DNA from: Flavobacterium kayseriense
Lineage (GTDB): Bacteria > Bacteroidota > Bacteroidia > Flavobacteriales > Flavobacteriaceae
Length of the DNA: 64,000 nt
Direction of reading: 5' to 3'
Assembly (NCBI RefSeq): GCF_014305095.1
Contig: NZ_JACRUI010000005.1
Location: forward strand, 62,001 to 126,000
How positions within the stretch are numbered: position 1 is the first letter of the stretch; each line of letters begins with the position of its first letter. The notes beneath the pieces are model-generated. The model did not search any database. It saw only the letters and a program-made list of their open reading frames with translations, and was not told the origin of the DNA. A program made the translations under genes and the position numbers. Below, piece by piece: positions 54,146 through 64,000 of this stretch.

Positions 54146-54399
54146 AAGTTGTTATATTAAAAAATTATATTAGTTTCAAAACGTGCCAATATACGCTTTT
54201 TTGAAATTTCTTTAGATATTTAGTACCACTAATTTCAATGATTTATTAACAAAGAAATAACGGCTTTGTTTACTAAAAATCTCTTTTTATAACGTACTTT
54301 AATCTTTTTTTTATTCACTTAGCTGACAGCCCGACTTAAGGAACGGTTTTTGTTTTTAAGTAAGTAATTCACTAAATTTACGAATACTAAATATATATT

Positions 54400-56949
54400 A
54401 TGGATGATAATTTTTCACCAAGAGTAAAAGACGTTATAACCTACAGTAAAGAAGAAGCTTTACGACTAGGTCATGATTTTATAGGAACAGAACACTTGAT
54501 GTTAGGCATACTTAGAGATGGAAATGGTAAAGCGATTCAGATTTTAAACAACCTTGCTGTTGACTTAGAACATTTACGTAGAAAAGTAGAAATACTAAGC
54601 CCTGCAATACCCGGAATCGACACTAACCTAGAGAAAAAAAACCTGCACTTAACCCGACAAGCAGAAAGAGCTTTAAAAACTACTTTTCTGGAAGCCAAGG
54701 TTTTTCAAAGCTCTTCTGTTAGTACTGCTCACCTATTATTGTGCATTTTAAGAAACGAGAACGACCCTACAACCAAGCTACTTAATAAACTTAAAATAGA
54801 TTATGACTTAGCTAAAGAACAATATTTAAATATGACACCAAGCGAAGAAGAATTCTTGGAAAATTTACCAAGAGCAACAGACTCCTATAATGACGACCTC
54901 GGACAAGATGACAGTCTAAAAGAAGGTTCCTTTAATAATCCTGCTAGCAAAACTAATAAAAAATCTAAAACACCAGTTCTAGATAATTTTGGACGTGATC
55001 TTACTGAAATGGCTGAAGAAGGAAAACTCGATCCTGTAGTAGGGCGCGAAAAAGAAATTGAGCGTGTATGTCAGATTTTGAGTAGACGCAAGAAAAACAA
55101 TCCGCTACTAATCGGTGAGCCGGGAGTGGGAAAATCAGCTATAGCCGAAGGTTTAGCACTACGAATTATTCAAAAGAAAGTATCACGCATTTTATTTAAT
55201 AAGCGTGTAGTTACTCTTGATTTAGCTAGCTTAGTTGCAGGCACGAAGTACAGAGGACAGTTTGAGGAACGCATGAAAGCAGTGATGAACGAACTAGAGA
55301 AAAATGATGACATCATCCTTTTCATTGACGAAATCCACACTATTGTTGGTGCTGGAGGAGCAACAGGTTCATTAGATGCCTCTAATATGTTTAAACCTGC
55401 TTTAGCAAGAGGAGAGATACAATGTATAGGAGCTACAACATTAGATGAATACAGACAATATATTGAGAAAGATGGAGCTCTAGAAAGACGTTTCCAAAAA
55501 ATTATTGTTGAACCGACTTCAGTAGAGGAAACAATAACTATATTGAATAACATCAAAAACAAATACGAGGATCACCACAATGTTATTTATTCACAAGAAG
55601 CTATTGAAGCTTGTGTTAAGCTGACTGATCGTTATATGTCTGAACGTTTTTTACCGGACAAAGCAATTGATGCTTTAGACGAAGCTGGTTCTCGTGTTCA
55701 TATTACAAACATTGAGGTTCCTAAAAAAATTCTAGATCTAGAACGTCAATTAGAGGAAATTCGTGAGCTTAAAAATGTTGTTGTTAAAAAACAAAAATAT
55801 GAAGAGGCTGCAAAACTTCGTGATGATGAAAAACGTATTGAAAAAGACCTAGCTATTGCACAAGAGCAATGGGAGGAAGATGCTAAAAACAATCGTATTG
55901 AAGTTACTGAAGATAATGTAGCTGATGTTGTATCGATGATGACTGGAATTCCAGTTAATAGAGTCGCGCAAACAGAAAGCAATAAATTAGCACACTTACC
56001 GGAGCTTATTGAAAGTAAAGTTATAGGTCAAAAGGAAGCGGTTCTAAAGATTGCTAGATCTATACAACGTAACCGAGCAGGACTGAAAGATCCTAACAGA
56101 CCAATTGGTTCCTTTATTTTCTTAGGTCAAACAGGAGTTGGAAAAACCCAGCTCGCAAAAGTCTTAGCAAAAGAATTATTTGACTCTGAAGATGCGTTGG
56201 TTCGTATTGACATGAGTGAATACATGGAGAAATTTGCAATCTCAAGATTAGTTGGTGCGCCTCCAGGATATGTAGGTTATGAAGAAGGTGGACAATTAAC
56301 TGAAAAAGTACGTAGAAAACCGTATTGTGTGGTTCTTCTAGATGAAATAGAAAAAGCACATCCTGATGTTTTCAACATGCTTTTACAGGTACTGGATGAT
56401 GGTTTCTTGACTGATAGTTTAGGACGAAAAATCGATTTTAAAAATACGATCATCATCATGACTTCTAATGTAGGAGCGAGACAATTAAAAGATTTTGGTC
56501 AAGGAGTTGGTTTTGGTACTGCTGCTAAAGTGGCTCAAGCTGATGATAATTCGAAAAGCGTAATCGAAAATGCTTTAAAGAAAACATTTGCACCAGAATT
56601 CTTAAATAGAATTGATGATGTAATCGTATTCAATTCTTTAGAAAAACATGATATCGATTTAATAATCGAAATTGAGTTAGAGAAATTATACAAGCGTGTA
56701 TCAGAATTAGGATACCAGCTTAAACTTTCAGACAAAGCAAAAGCGTACATCGCTGATAAAGGTTTCGATAAGCAATTTGGCGCAAGACCGCTAAAAAGAG
56801 CCATTCAGAAATATGTTGAAGATGCATTAGCAGAAGAAATAATTACTTCTAAAATAAGTATGGGAGACGAAATATTTATGGACATTGAAGAGGGTGCGCA
56901 AGAACTTACAGTAAAAGTTCAAAAAGCGGACCAAGCGACAAATCAGTAA
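54400..56949 (+). CDS. clpC: ATP-dependent Clp protease ATPase subunit ClpC
   Basis: 849 aa. Two Clp_N repeats ([30 protein letters not shown]), AAA-1 with Walker [10 protein letters not shown] and Walker [12 protein letters not shown], a UVR-type middle segment ([15 protein letters not shown]), and AAA-2 with [12 protein letters not shown] and [12 protein letters not shown]. The UVR segment and lack of a long M-domain indicate ClpC rather than ClpB. Unfolds substrates for ClpP (not in the window). Divergent from gyrA; a 254-base intergenic region has no clear -7 box. Confidence 0.94.
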   Translation: MDDNFSPRVKDVITYSKEEALRLGHDFIGTEHLMLGILRDGNGKAIQILNNLAVDLEHLRRKVEILSPAIPGIDTNLEKKNLHLTRQAERALKTTFLEAKVFQSSSVSTAHLLLCILRNENDPTTKLLNKLKIDYDLAKEQYLNMTPSEEEFLENLPRATDSYNDDLGQDDSLKEGSFNNPASKTNKKSKTPVLDNFGRDLTEMAEEGKLDPVVGREKEIERVCQILSRRKKNNPLLIGEPGVGKSAIAEGLALRIIQKKVSRILFNKRVVTLDLASLVAGTKYRGQFEERMKAVMNELEKNDDIILFIDEIHTIVGAGGATGSLDASNMFKPALARGEIQCIGATTLDEYRQYIEKDGALERRFQKIIVEPTSVEETITILNNIKNKYEDHHNVIYSQEAIEACVKLTDRYMSERFLPDKAIDALDEAGSRVHITNIEVPKKILDLERQLEEIRELKNVVVKKQKYEEAAKLRDDEKRIEKDLAIAQEQWEEDAKNNRIEVTEDNVADVVSMMTGIPVNRVAQTESNKLAHLPELIESKVIGQKEAVLKIARSIQRNRAGLKDPNRPIGSFIFLGQTGVGKTQLAKVLAKELFDSEDALVRIDMSEYMEKFAISRLVGAPPGYVGYEEGGQLTEKVRRKPYCVVLLDEIEKAHPDVFNMLLQVLDDGFLTDSLGRKIDFKNTIIIMTSNVGARQLKDFGQGVGFGTAAKVAQADDNSKSVIENALKKTFAPEFLNRIDDVIVFNSLEKHDIDLIIEIELEKLYKRVSELGYQLKLSDKAKAYIADKGFDKQFGARPLKRAIQKYVEDALAEEIITSKISMGDEIFMDIEEGAQELTVKVQKADQATNQ

Positions 56950-56974
56950 ATTATAAGCATCTAATACTAAATAT

Positions 56975-57009
56975 AAACCCGTTACGTTTTTATAACATAA
57001 CGGGTTTAT
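56975..57009 (+). terminator. Terminator after clpC
   Basis: AAACCCGTTA/TAACGGGTTT stem with a 14-nt loop, then T-rich sequence. Confidence 0.8.
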
Positions 57010-57047
57010 TCTTTTTAGAAACTAAAGATTTTCTAAAAACAAATCTC

Positions 57048-57055
57048 TACATTTG
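57048..57055 (+). promoter_or_regulatory. -7 box of the RimB-RimK fusion gene
   Basis: TACATTTG fits TAnnTTTG, 32 bases before the ATG at 57088. Confidence 0.5.
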
Positions 57056-57087
57056 AACTTTATAATCACATTAAAAATAATTACAAT

Positions 57088-58461
57088 ATGTCTCAAGACA
57101 AAGTCATCTTAGGTAGTGAAGAATGGTGTTCGTTTCCCGAATTAGGAATCCCTACAATCAAAGCCCGTGTAGATTCTGGAGCCAAAACATCCGCTTTACA
57201 TGCCATCAATATCGCTCCATTTATTAAAAATGATAGTAATTGGGTGAAATTTGACATAAACCCGATACAAAACAATTTAAAGACAATCATTCATTGTGAA
57301 GCGCCTCTTGTTGATAAACGTATTGTAAAAAGTTCTAGTGGCTTTAGAGAACAACGATATGTTATTCAAACTAGTTTAAAAATTGGAGACTCCAATTGGC
57401 CAATTGAGATGACTTTGACCAATCGTGACTCCATGGGTTTCAGGATGCTACTGGGAAGAGAAGCAATGAGCGGTCGTGTTTTAGTAGATCCTGAGAAACA
57501 ATACTTACTAGGACAACCAACGTCAGAAAGTTTAAAAGAACTGTATCAAAACTCTGAAAAAGCACCTACAGGACTACGTATTGGAGTTCTTGCTAGTAAT
57601 CCCGAACTATATAGTAATAAACGCATCATGGAAGCCGGAGAAATGCGTGGTCATGAAATGCACTTTTTGAACATCAAAGAATGCTACATGAGACTGGATG
57701 CAGAAACTCCCGAGATACATTACAGAGGCGGAATAATACTAAATCAATTTGACGCTATCATTCCAAGAATTCGTCCAAGTATTACTTTTTACGGCTGTGC
57801 TCTTACGCGTCAGTTTGAGGCTTTAAAAGTTTACTGCTTGAACTCTGCAGCAGCAATAACACAATCTAGAGATAAATTATATTCACTACAATTGCTTTTA
57901 CATAGTGGCGTAGGAATACCTACAACAGGCTTTGCAAATTCACCTTTAGACACCAATGACTTGATCAAAATGGTTGGTGGACCACCATTAATTGTAAAAT
58001 TATTAGAAGGAACGCAAGGTAAAGGTGTAGTTTTAGCGGAAACAAAAAAAGCGGCTGAAAGTGTTATTAACGCGTTCAAAAGTTTAAATGCTAACATATT
58101 AGTACAAGAGTTCATTAAAGAAGCTAACGGTAAAGATTTACGCCTGTTTGTTATTGATGGCAAAGTCGTTGCCACTATACAGCGTGAAGCGATGCCCGGT
58201 GAGTTTAGAGCTAATATCCATTTAGGTGGTACTGCATCTATAATCAAACCTACTGCTGAGGAAAAACGAATTGCTATCAAAGCAGCAAAAGCGATGGATT
58301 TAAGAGTTGCTGGTGTCGACATCATTCGTTCCTCAAAAGGACCTTTACTTTTAGAAGTAAACTCTTCTCCGGGATTAGAAGGAATTGAAGGAGCGACAAA
58401 CAAAGATATAGCAGGCGAAATGATTAAAGCCATTGAGAAAAATTTCAGGTCAAAAGTTTAA
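57088..58461 (+). CDS. RimB-like protease domain fused to RimK glutamate ligase
   Basis: 457 aa. Residues about 1-145 are the RimB-like retropepsin fold ('ATP-dependent zinc protease', PF05618 type): [24 protein letters not shown], with Asp in [10 protein letters not shown], and [12 protein letters not shown]. Residues about 165-457 are an ATP-grasp ligase of the RimK type: [52 protein letters not shown]. RimK adds glutamates to the C-terminus of ribosomal protein S6; RimB trims them. In other bacteria the two are separate proteins. The fusion puts writer and eraser on one chain; substrate here is inferred. Confidence 0.9.
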   Translation: MSQDKVILGSEEWCSFPELGIPTIKARVDSGAKTSALHAINIAPFIKNDSNWVKFDINPIQNNLKTIIHCEAPLVDKRIVKSSSGFREQRYVIQTSLKIGDSNWPIEMTLTNRDSMGFRMLLGREAMSGRVLVDPEKQYLLGQPTSESLKELYQNSEKAPTGLRIGVLASNPELYSNKRIMEAGEMRGHEMHFLNIKECYMRLDAETPEIHYRGGIILNQFDAIIPRIRPSITFYGCALTRQFEALKVYCLNSAAAITQSRDKLYSLQLLLHSGVGIPTTGFANSPLDTNDLIKMVGGPPLIVKLLEGTQGKGVVLAETKKAAESVINAFKSLNANILVQEFIKEANGKDLRLFVIDGKVVATIQREAMPGEFRANIHLGGTASIIKPTAEEKRIAIKAAKAMDLRVAGVDIIRSSKGPLLLEVNSSPGLEGIEGATNKDIAGEMIKAIEKNFRSKV

Positions 58462-58486
58462 AAAGTAGTTACAAAACAAAATCAAT

Positions 58487-58528
58487 TACCATTTACAAAA
58501 TTCAGTATTATGAGCACTGTAAATGGTA
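58487..58528. repeat. 11-bp inverted repeat downstream of the RimB-RimK gene
   Basis: TACCATTTACA (58487-58497) and TGTAAATGGTA (58518-58528), 20-base loop, no T-run. Stem-loop of uncertain role in the gene-free stretch 58462-58676. Confidence 0.4.
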
Positions 58529-58676
58529 TAATTTTAAATAGATTAAACTTGGACCCTATTTGCTTAACTATTCATTTTGACTTTGATTGTTCCTTATAAA
58601 CTTAAAGCAACTAAAAATTAGTTCTCACAATAGCTAAAAGAACAATAAAAATATTTTAAGAAATAGCTCTTAATAG

Positions 58677-58707
58677 CAAAAGCCACTCTAGTTTGAGTGG
58701 CTTTTTA
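58677..58707. terminator. Terminator of the phosphate-transporter operon
   Basis: AAAAGCCACTC/GAGTGGCTTTT stem, 6-nt loop; works on either strand. Confidence 0.85.
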
Positions 58708-58727
58708 TATTTTTTACATGTAGAAAC

Positions 58728-60068
58728 TTAAATAAAGAAACTTAAAATGTAGTAAATCAATGCTGCTAGTAAAGCCGAGATAGGAATAGTAAGCACCCAA
58801 GCCCACAACAAGCTAACCGTAACTCCCCATCGTACTGCAGATACTCTTTTTGTCAAACCAACTCCAATGATAGAACCAGTTATAGTGTGTGTTGTACTCA
58901 CAGGGATTTTTAAATGCTCCGTAAAATACAAAGTCAAAGCTCCAGCTGTTTCAGCCGCAACACCTTCAAATGAAGTTACCTTTGTTATTTTAGAACCCAT
59001 TGTTTTTACAATTTTCCAACCACCACTTAGAGTTCCCGCTGCAATGGCAGAATAACATGCTAAAGGAATCCAACCTGGCATTCTAAATGCACCACTTTCG
59101 GATGGTAAAACAACATCTAACCAAGCGTCCATCTGGATACCTGGATTAGCGTTAATATAAACAGCAACTGCTGCTGCTATTATACCCATTACTTTTTGAG
59201 AATCATTACCCCCATGACCTAAACTAAAAGCAGCTGAAGACAATAACTGCATTTTCTTCAAAGCTCCATCAGCCTGTTGCAAGTTCAAGCTGCTAAATAT
59301 CAAACAGAATAAACTAACTGTCAGAATAATAAAAGCAACAAGAAACCATTTGATATTGTGCGGTTCAAATGCTACACTCCAAAAAACCGAGTTACCAAAG
59401 CGTGGTGCCTTACCTCCTTTAATAATTTCCTCATAAGGAATCATTTGCACGTAAACGAACCAAACTGTAGCGATCATTAAACCAATTGTAAACAATTTAG
59501 GGTAAATACTTTTACGTGAAGCATTTAGCAACCATATAGAAATAAGGTAGGAAGCCAAAGCTCCCATTAATGGTGCTAAAACAATAAAGGCAATAATTAT
59601 AAGAACTCCTGATGGCATACCTCCATCTTTACTTGCTTTATACCAACTTACGATATCGTACCAGTAATGCGTTGCTCCATCAGCACCTATATAACCTGAA
59701 AAACCGTGTGCTGCAATTGAATGTGCAATAGCTGCACCAGCAAAACCACCAATTAGAGTGTGTGACGAACTGGAAGGAATACCTAACCACCACGTTAATA
59801 AATTCCAGCAAATAGCTGCAATTACACCCGCCAAAATAACAACAAGTGTTATCTCCATCGTATTTGCTGTTTTGGCTACTGTATCAGCAACACCAAAACC
59901 AAATACCCAATAGGCTAAAAAATTAAAAAAAGCAGCCCATAGCACCGCTTGAAAAGGCGTTAACACTTTTGTAGCAACAACTGTAGCAATAGCATTTGCA
60001 GCATCATGAAAGCCATTAATGTAATCAAAAATTAAGGCTAATACTATAATAATTATAAGTAGCGTCAT
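58728..60068 (-). CDS. Low-affinity inorganic phosphate transporter (Pit family)
   Basis: 446 aa, about 10 TM helices. Both inverted PHO4 repeats show their signature: GFHDAANAIATVVATKVL at the N-terminus and SLGHGGNDSQKVMGIIAAAV in the second half. The C-terminal repeat also has VSTTHTITGSIIGVG. Proton-coupled uptake of phosphate (as metal-phosphate) in the inner membrane. The DUF47 gene upstream (32-base gap) is its usual partner. Confidence 0.93.
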   Translation of the reverse strand: MTLLIIIIVLALIFDYINGFHDAANAIATVVATKVLTPFQAVLWAAFFNFLAYWVFGFGVADTVAKTANTMEITLVVILAGVIAAICWNLLTWWLGIPSSSSHTLIGGFAGAAIAHSIAAHGFSGYIGADGATHYWYDIVSWYKASKDGGMPSGVLIIIAFIVLAPLMGALASYLISIWLLNASRKSIYPKLFTIGLMIATVWFVYVQMIPYEEIIKGGKAPRFGNSVFWSVAFEPHNIKWFLVAFIILTVSLFCLIFSSLNLQQADGALKKMQLLSSAAFSLGHGGNDSQKVMGIIAAAVAVYINANPGIQMDAWLDVVLPSESGAFRMPGWIPLACYSAIAAGTLSGGWKIVKTMGSKITKVTSFEGVAAETAGALTLYFTEHLKIPVSTTHTITGSIIGVGLTKRVSAVRWGVTVSLLWAWVLTIPISALLAALIYYILSFFI

Positions 60069-60100
60069 AAACTAGAACTTCAGAATGAAATAAATTAAAT

Positions 60101-60745
60101 TTAAGAATGTTTTACAGAAATCGATTCAAGAATACTAGCAACACTTTTACATTTGTCTGTAGCTGATTCTAAAACAGATAAAACTTCTTTATATTTAATA
60201 ATATTTTTAGCATCTGTTTCATTTTCAAAAATTTCAAAAACTGCCTTATTGTATACGTTATCTGATTTATTTTCTAGCTTATTAATTCTAGCACATGATT
60301 CCTTGATAACTTTCATGTTCTTTAAATTGCTCAATTCCTTCACAGCCAATTCTATATTTTGACAAGCTTCAAGGTTAATTTCAGTCAATTTACGAATTGA
60401 TTTTGTGATTTTATCAACCTGATACAAACGCATGATACTAGATGCACCGTGTAAACGATCTGCAACGTTATCAATTGAAGTGATTAAAGAGTGTATGTCC
60501 TCTCTGTCAAATGGAGTGATAAAATTTCTACTCAATTCAAGATTGGTCTGACGTGTAATGTCCTCACCTCTTTGTTCAAGAGTATCTATCTTAGAAAACA
60601 ACACTTCTCTTTCCTTTAATGGAAGATTCACAGCTTCATGTAAATTTGAAGCTAATTCAATTAAATTACTTGATGCCTCTTCGAAAAGTGGAAAAAATTT
60701 CTTGTCCTTAGGAACTAAAAACTGGAATAAACTATTTAATGACAT
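60101..60745 (-). CDS. DUF47/PhoU-like partner of the Pit transporter
   Basis: 214 aa, all-helical PhoU-like: EREVLFSKIDTLEQRGEDITRQTNLELSRNFITPFDREDIHSLITSIDNVADRLHGA, the DUF47 signature. Proteins of this family are encoded next to pit genes and are thought to modulate the transporter. Soluble, cytoplasmic. Shares an operon with the Pit gene and lies 48 bases after hutH on the same strand. Confidence 0.9.
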   Translation of the reverse strand: MSLNSLFQFLVPKDKKFFPLFEEASSNLIELASNLHEAVNLPLKEREVLFSKIDTLEQRGEDITRQTNLELSRNFITPFDREDIHSLITSIDNVADRLHGASSIMRLYQVDKITKSIRKLTEINLEACQNIELAVKELSNLKNMKVIKESCARINKLENKSDNVYNKAVFEIFENETDAKNIIKYKEVLSVLESATDKCKSVASILESISVKHS

Positions 60746-60793
60746 TTTATCTATTTTAAGGTTACAAAATTACTTCAATAATGATTAATAATG

Positions 60794-62308
60794 TTAAGCC
60801 ATTGTTAACAAATCCTCCTCGATGATAAAACTATTCAAAAACGTGATTGATTTCGCTATATCATAATGTAACACTCTATCTTCCTGTACGAAAGGGACTA
60901 TGTCTCGATACGCTTTTATGAACATTTCTATAAAAGCACTCGATTCAAGAGGTCTTCTGTATTGGATAGCTTGAGACGCAGTCATCAATTCAATGGCAAG
61001 AATACGTTCTAAATTATCTACGACACGCAAAGCTTTTGTAGCCGCATTCGCTCCCATACTAACGTGATCCTCTTGACCGTTACTCGAAACGATACTATCA
61101 ATGCTAGCAGGATTTGCCAACTGTTTGTTTTGGCTCGCAATACTAGCTGCGGTGTATTGCGGAATCATTAATCCCGAATTCAGTCCGGGATTATCTACTA
61201 AAAAAGCAGGTAGATTACGCGAACCCGAAATCAATTGGTAGGTCCGTCTTTCTGAAATACTTCCTAATTCTGCCAAGGCAATCGCCATAAAATCTAACGC
61301 TAGCGCTAATGGTTGACCGTGAAAATTACCTCCTGAAATAATTTCGTCACTATCGATAAAAATATTAGGGTTATCCGTAACAGAATTAATTTCGGTCTTA
61401 AAAACTTTTTGTCCATACTCTAAAGCGTCTTTGGATGCACCATGAACTTGAGGAACACACCTAAAAGAATAGGGATCTTGTACATGAATCTTTTCTTGTT
61501 TAATGATTTGGCTTCCCTCCAAAAATGATTTTACACGCTTAGCAGTTATAATTTGGCCTTTATGAGGTCGTATAAAATGTATTGATTCGCTAAATGGTTC
61601 TATCCTGCCATCAAAAGCCTCTAATGAAACACTAGCAATTAAATCAGCAAAATAGGATAACTTATTTGCTTTTATGGTTATATAAGTACCATAAGCGCTC
61701 ATAAATTGTGTGCCATTTAAGAGCGCTAATCCCTCTTTAGATTTCAACACTATGGGTTGCCATCCAAATTGCTGCATGACCACTTCAGTACTAACTTTCT
61801 TTCCTTCAAAATAAACTTCTCCCTCCCCTAATAAAGGTAATGATAAATGTGCCAATGGTGCCAAATCTCCAGAAGCCCCAAGTGAACCTTGAGTGTATAT
61901 TACAGGTAAGACGTCATTATTGTATAAATCAATTAATCTTTCTACGGTTTGCAATTGAATTCCGGAATGTCCATAACTTAGAGATTGAATTTTGAGCAGT
62001 AACATTAATTTCACAATTTCTAGTGGTACTTCTTCACCAGTTCCGCAAGAATGTGATTTCACGAGATTCTCTTGTAGTTTAGACAAATTATCATTTGAAA
62101 TCTTAACATTGCATAAAGAACCAAATCCTGTGTTGATTCCGTAAATAGGCTCTAGATGGGAAGCCATTTTAGTATCCAAATAATCACGACATTTTTGAAT
62201 ATTTACTTTAGCTTCCTCTGAAAGCGCTAAAGTTTTACCTTTATCAATAATTTCTTGAAGTATAGCTATCGAAAGTATTTCTGTACTTATATAATGTGTA
62301 TTATCCAT
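60794..62308 (-). CDS. hutH: Histidine ammonia-lyase
   Basis: 504 aa from ATG 62308 (MDNTHYIS); an in-frame TTG 24 bases upstream is less likely. The MIO cofactor triad Ala145-Ser146-Gly147 lies in GSLGASGDLAPLAHLSL; YGINTGFGSL holds the active-site Tyr, and QEDHVSMG and FHGQPLALALD are further signatures. Reaction: L-histidine to urocanate + ammonia. It is 12 kb from hutG and hutI, so the pathway is split; hutU is not in the window. Confidence 0.95.
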   Translation of the reverse strand: MDNTHYISTEILSIAILQEIIDKGKTLALSEEAKVNIQKCRDYLDTKMASHLEPIYGINTGFGSLCNVKISNDNLSKLQENLVKSHSCGTGEEVPLEIVKLMLLLKIQSLSYGHSGIQLQTVERLIDLYNNDVLPVIYTQGSLGASGDLAPLAHLSLPLLGEGEVYFEGKKVSTEVVMQQFGWQPIVLKSKEGLALLNGTQFMSAYGTYITIKANKLSYFADLIASVSLEAFDGRIEPFSESIHFIRPHKGQIITAKRVKSFLEGSQIIKQEKIHVQDPYSFRCVPQVHGASKDALEYGQKVFKTEINSVTDNPNIFIDSDEIISGGNFHGQPLALALDFMAIALAELGSISERRTYQLISGSRNLPAFLVDNPGLNSGLMIPQYTAASIASQNKQLANPASIDSIVSSNGQEDHVSMGANAATKALRVVDNLERILAIELMTASQAIQYRRPLESSAFIEMFIKAYRDIVPFVQEDRVLHYDIAKSITFLNSFIIEEDLLTMA

Positions 62309-62681
62309 CTTATTTTCATTTTTGTATGCCAAATTTGATTAAATCAATATTAATAAACAACATATATCATCAATAATTGAGAAATAGACCTTCTGCTTAA
62401 ACTCTAATTAGGTCAAAATAAAACCCAAACCTATTACATGACTAACGCCTATTACTAAGAAATAGCTATTCTGATACTATTAAAGTGGGCATTTAGCGAT
62501 AATTGCAAAGAAAACCGACACCTAATTCCTTAAATAAAAGAGCAATCAGGTTAAATCACAAAAATTAATTCAGTTTTAAATAACAATAGTCCCTTTAAAA
62601 CAGCTTTAAAATATCAAATCCTAAACCACATAACAATTAACTACTAAATATTAAAGTATTCGCAAAACGGTCAAATGGTTT
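62309..62681. other. Gene-free stretch between hutH and the thr promoter
   Basis: About 370 AT-rich bases with no plausible gene, repeat or hairpin that I can support; presumably holds the hutH promoter. Confidence 0.4.
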
Positions 62682-62710
62682 TTTGAATTTTATAAAAAGC
62701 CGTATTTTTG
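62682..62710 (+). promoter_or_regulatory. Promoter of the thr operon
   Basis: TTTG (62682-62685), 17-base spacer, TATTTTTG (62703-62710). The predicted start (about 62716-62719) is within a few bases of the leader-peptide ATG at 62720, so the leader transcript would be almost leaderless. Confidence 0.6.
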
Positions 62711-62719
62711 TTGACAACA

Positions 62720-62821
62720 ATGATAAACAATAGCGCAACATATCAATCTTCGATTACAACTCAACTTTGGGTTGGCACTGCTATGACGTTTACATTCTCT
62801 ACTACAACTACAACCCCGTAG
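62720..62821 (+). CDS. Threonine-rich leader peptide (thr attenuator)
   Basis: 33 codons, ATG to TAG: MINNSATYQSSITTQLWVGT then a C-terminal run of five Thr before Pro-stop. Eleven of 33 residues are Thr, with codons ACT/ACA/ACC. It precedes thrA by about 110 bases. This is the arrangement of a ribosome-mediated attenuator: stalling at Thr codons when charged tRNA-Thr is scarce would change folding of the downstream RNA. Confidence 0.85.
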   Translation: MINNSATYQSSITTQLWVGTAMTFTFSTTTTTP

Positions 62822-62911
62822 GGGTATACACTTTTACATATAACCGTATTATATCGTTATTTCTTTCGAGAGATAAAATTCTTGGGTGAATAATAAACAT
62901 TCGCTTTTTTT
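62812..62911 (+). promoter_or_regulatory. Attenuator region upstream of thrA
   Basis: Two hairpins: ACCCCGTAGGGGT (62813-62825), which contains the leader stop codon in its loop, and GTGAAT/ATTCGC followed by seven T (62886-62911), a terminator-like structure 19 bases before thrA. Which one is the regulated terminator cannot be decided by eye. Confidence 0.6.
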
Positions 62912-62930
62912 CAAAATCAAAATGCACAAC

Positions 62931-64000
62931 ATGAAAGTATTAAAATTTGGTGGAACATCTGTAGCCAATGCCACAAATATAAAATTAGTCTTAGACATCG
63001 TTCAAAATCAAGCAAAGCAAAATCAATTAGTCGTAGTCGTTTCTGCACTAAGCAAAGTGACCGATTTATTGCAAACCGCTGCTGCGAAGGCGGCTTCTGG
63101 TGATGAAACGTATAAAACTATTGTGATCGAAATCGAAAAAAAGCATTTAGACACCATTAAAGAATTTATTCCCGTTAGCGAGCAAAGTGGCTTATTGAGT
63201 CATATTAAAAGAATCATAAACCACCTTGAAACACTCTTAGACGGCTGTTTCCTTCTTGGCGAACTCTCTCCTAGAACAGCAGATACAATTTTGAGTTTTG
63301 GCGAACTACTATCTTCTTATATTATTGCCGAAGCTTTGAAACAAAAAGTATCTAACACCGGTTATAAAGACAGTAGAGAATTAATCAAGACCAACAGCAA
63401 CTTTGGTAAAGCTGCCGTAAATTTTGACGTGACAAATAATCTAATTGCTGAGTATTATAAATCGATTGCAAACCAAGTAACAATTATGCCTGGTTTTATT
63501 GCATCGTCACAAGAAGGGATTACAACTACATTAGGTCGTGGTGGATCTGATTATACTGCTGCCATTTTAGCGGGCGCATTAGACGTAGCTGAATTAGAAA
63601 TTTGGACAGATGTAAACGGAATGTTCACTGCCAATCCACGTATTGTAAAACAAGCACAACCTATTGCTGCGATTTCGTATCATGAAGCAATGGAGTTGTC
63701 GCACTTTGGTGCCAAAGTTTTGTACCCACCAACAATTCAACCCGTTCTACAAAAAAACATTCCAATTCTGATTAAAAACACTTTTGAACCAGAAGCCGAA
63801 GGTACTTTTATTTCGAATAAAGCTGTTGCAAATGGAAATCCGGTAAAAGGAATCAGTCACATCGACAACATCTCTTTGATTACACTAGAAGGGCCAGGAA
63901 TGATTGGGGTTTTAGGATCTTCAAAACGATTATTCGAAACACTATCTCAAGCCAATGTCAATGTTATTTTTATAACTCAAGCTTCATCAGAACATTCTAT
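62931..64000 (+). CDS. thrA: Aspartokinase (probably aspartokinase I/homoserine dehydrogenase I), 3' end outside window
   Basis: At least 356 codons, open at the window end. Starts MKVLKFGGTSVANATNI, the aspartokinase signature; an in-frame ATG at 62922 adds three residues. Further motifs are VVVVSALSKVTDLL, SFGELLSS, MPGFIASSQEGITTTLGRGGSDYTA and IWTDVNGMFTANPR; the ACT region begins near ISLITLEGPGMIG. Length and opening match E. coli ThrA rather than LysC, and the Thr leader supports a thr operon. The homoserine dehydrogenase domain would lie beyond the window. First step of Thr/Met/Lys synthesis from aspartate. Confidence 0.92.
   Translation, partial: MKVLKFGGTSVANATNIKLVLDIVQNQAKQNQLVVVVSALSKVTDLLQTAAAKAASGDETYKTIVIEIEKKHLDTIKEFIPVSEQSGLLSHIKRIINHLETLLDGCFLLGELSPRTADTILSFGELLSSYIIAEALKQKVSNTGYKDSRELIKTNSNFGKAAVNFDVTNNLIAEYYKSIANQVTIMPGFIASSQEGITTTLGRGGSDYTAAILAGALDVAELEIWTDVNGMFTANPRIVKQAQPIAAISYHEAMELSHFGAKVLYPPTIQPVLQKNIPILIKNTFEPEAEGTFISNKAVANGNPVKGISHIDNISLITLEGPGMIGVLGSSKRLFETLSQANVNVIFITQASSEHS

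Noticed and set aside
62922..62930. ATG nine bases upstream of the chosen thrA start
   Set aside because: It would add only three residues; the family start matches the ATG at 62931. Not excluded.
1..64000. CRISPR array
   Set aside because: I saw no set of regularly spaced direct repeats; the repeated hairpins are all terminators or the two-copy folded element.

Overview
The window looks like a chromosome segment from a Flavobacterium-type member of the Flavobacteriaceae (Bacteroidetes). The DNA is AT-rich. Many genes are preceded by the Bacteroidetes -7 box TAnnTTTG, and SD-type ribosome sites are rare. Several neighbourhoods are typical of the group: gyrA followed by a TPR protein and divergent from clpC, a BlaI/M56 cluster, RND efflux genes, and a thr operon with a threonine-rich leader. 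Species was not determined.

Layout. 1-12.1 kb is housekeeping and conserved hypothetical genes: the end of a hybrid histidine kinase, both genes of the agmatine deiminase route to putrescine (aguB, aguA) separated by an opposite-strand propeller lipoprotein, a five-gene minus-strand run (DUF1684, TatD-like, TcdA, HAD, DUF2911) and an MFS transporter. 12.1-16.4 kb is a regulatory cluster of two paralogous M56 membrane peptidases around a BlaI repressor. Its promoter is overlaid by operator-like dyads, and its 5' leader is a folded intergenic element. 16.5-17.3 kb holds a 46-codon gene, apt and tRNA-Arg(ACG).

17.3-25.7 kb is an integrated element of about 8.4 kb. It sits at the 3' end of tRNA-Arg and is bounded by 16-bp direct repeats. 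It encodes a tyrosine integrase, an excisionase-like HTH protein, a second small probable DNA-binding protein, a P4-type helicase/primase, a zinc-ribbon/Toprim primase-like protein, a large unrecognised protein and two possible cargo proteins. It has no capsid, lysis, relaxase or conjugation genes. It resembles a phage satellite or a minimal replicating integrative element, and is the best candidate for something undescribed.

25.7-64 kb returns to the chromosome: histone H1-like protein, RND tripartite efflux operon, pentapeptide-repeat protein, amidohydrolase, a kinase/receiver/AraC signalling group, miaE, glyA, fahA, a transaldolase-type gene preceded by a second copy of the folded element, an SDR, the SRP RNA gene, glutaminyl cyclase, hutI, hutG, a DEAD-box helicase, a TPR protein, gyrA (Ile at the Ser83-equivalent position), clpC, a RimB-RimK fusion, a Pit phosphate transporter with its DUF47 partner, hutH, and the Thr-rich leader peptide with the start of thrA. 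Three histidine-degradation genes (hutI, hutG, hutH) are present but not contiguous, and hutU is not in the window.
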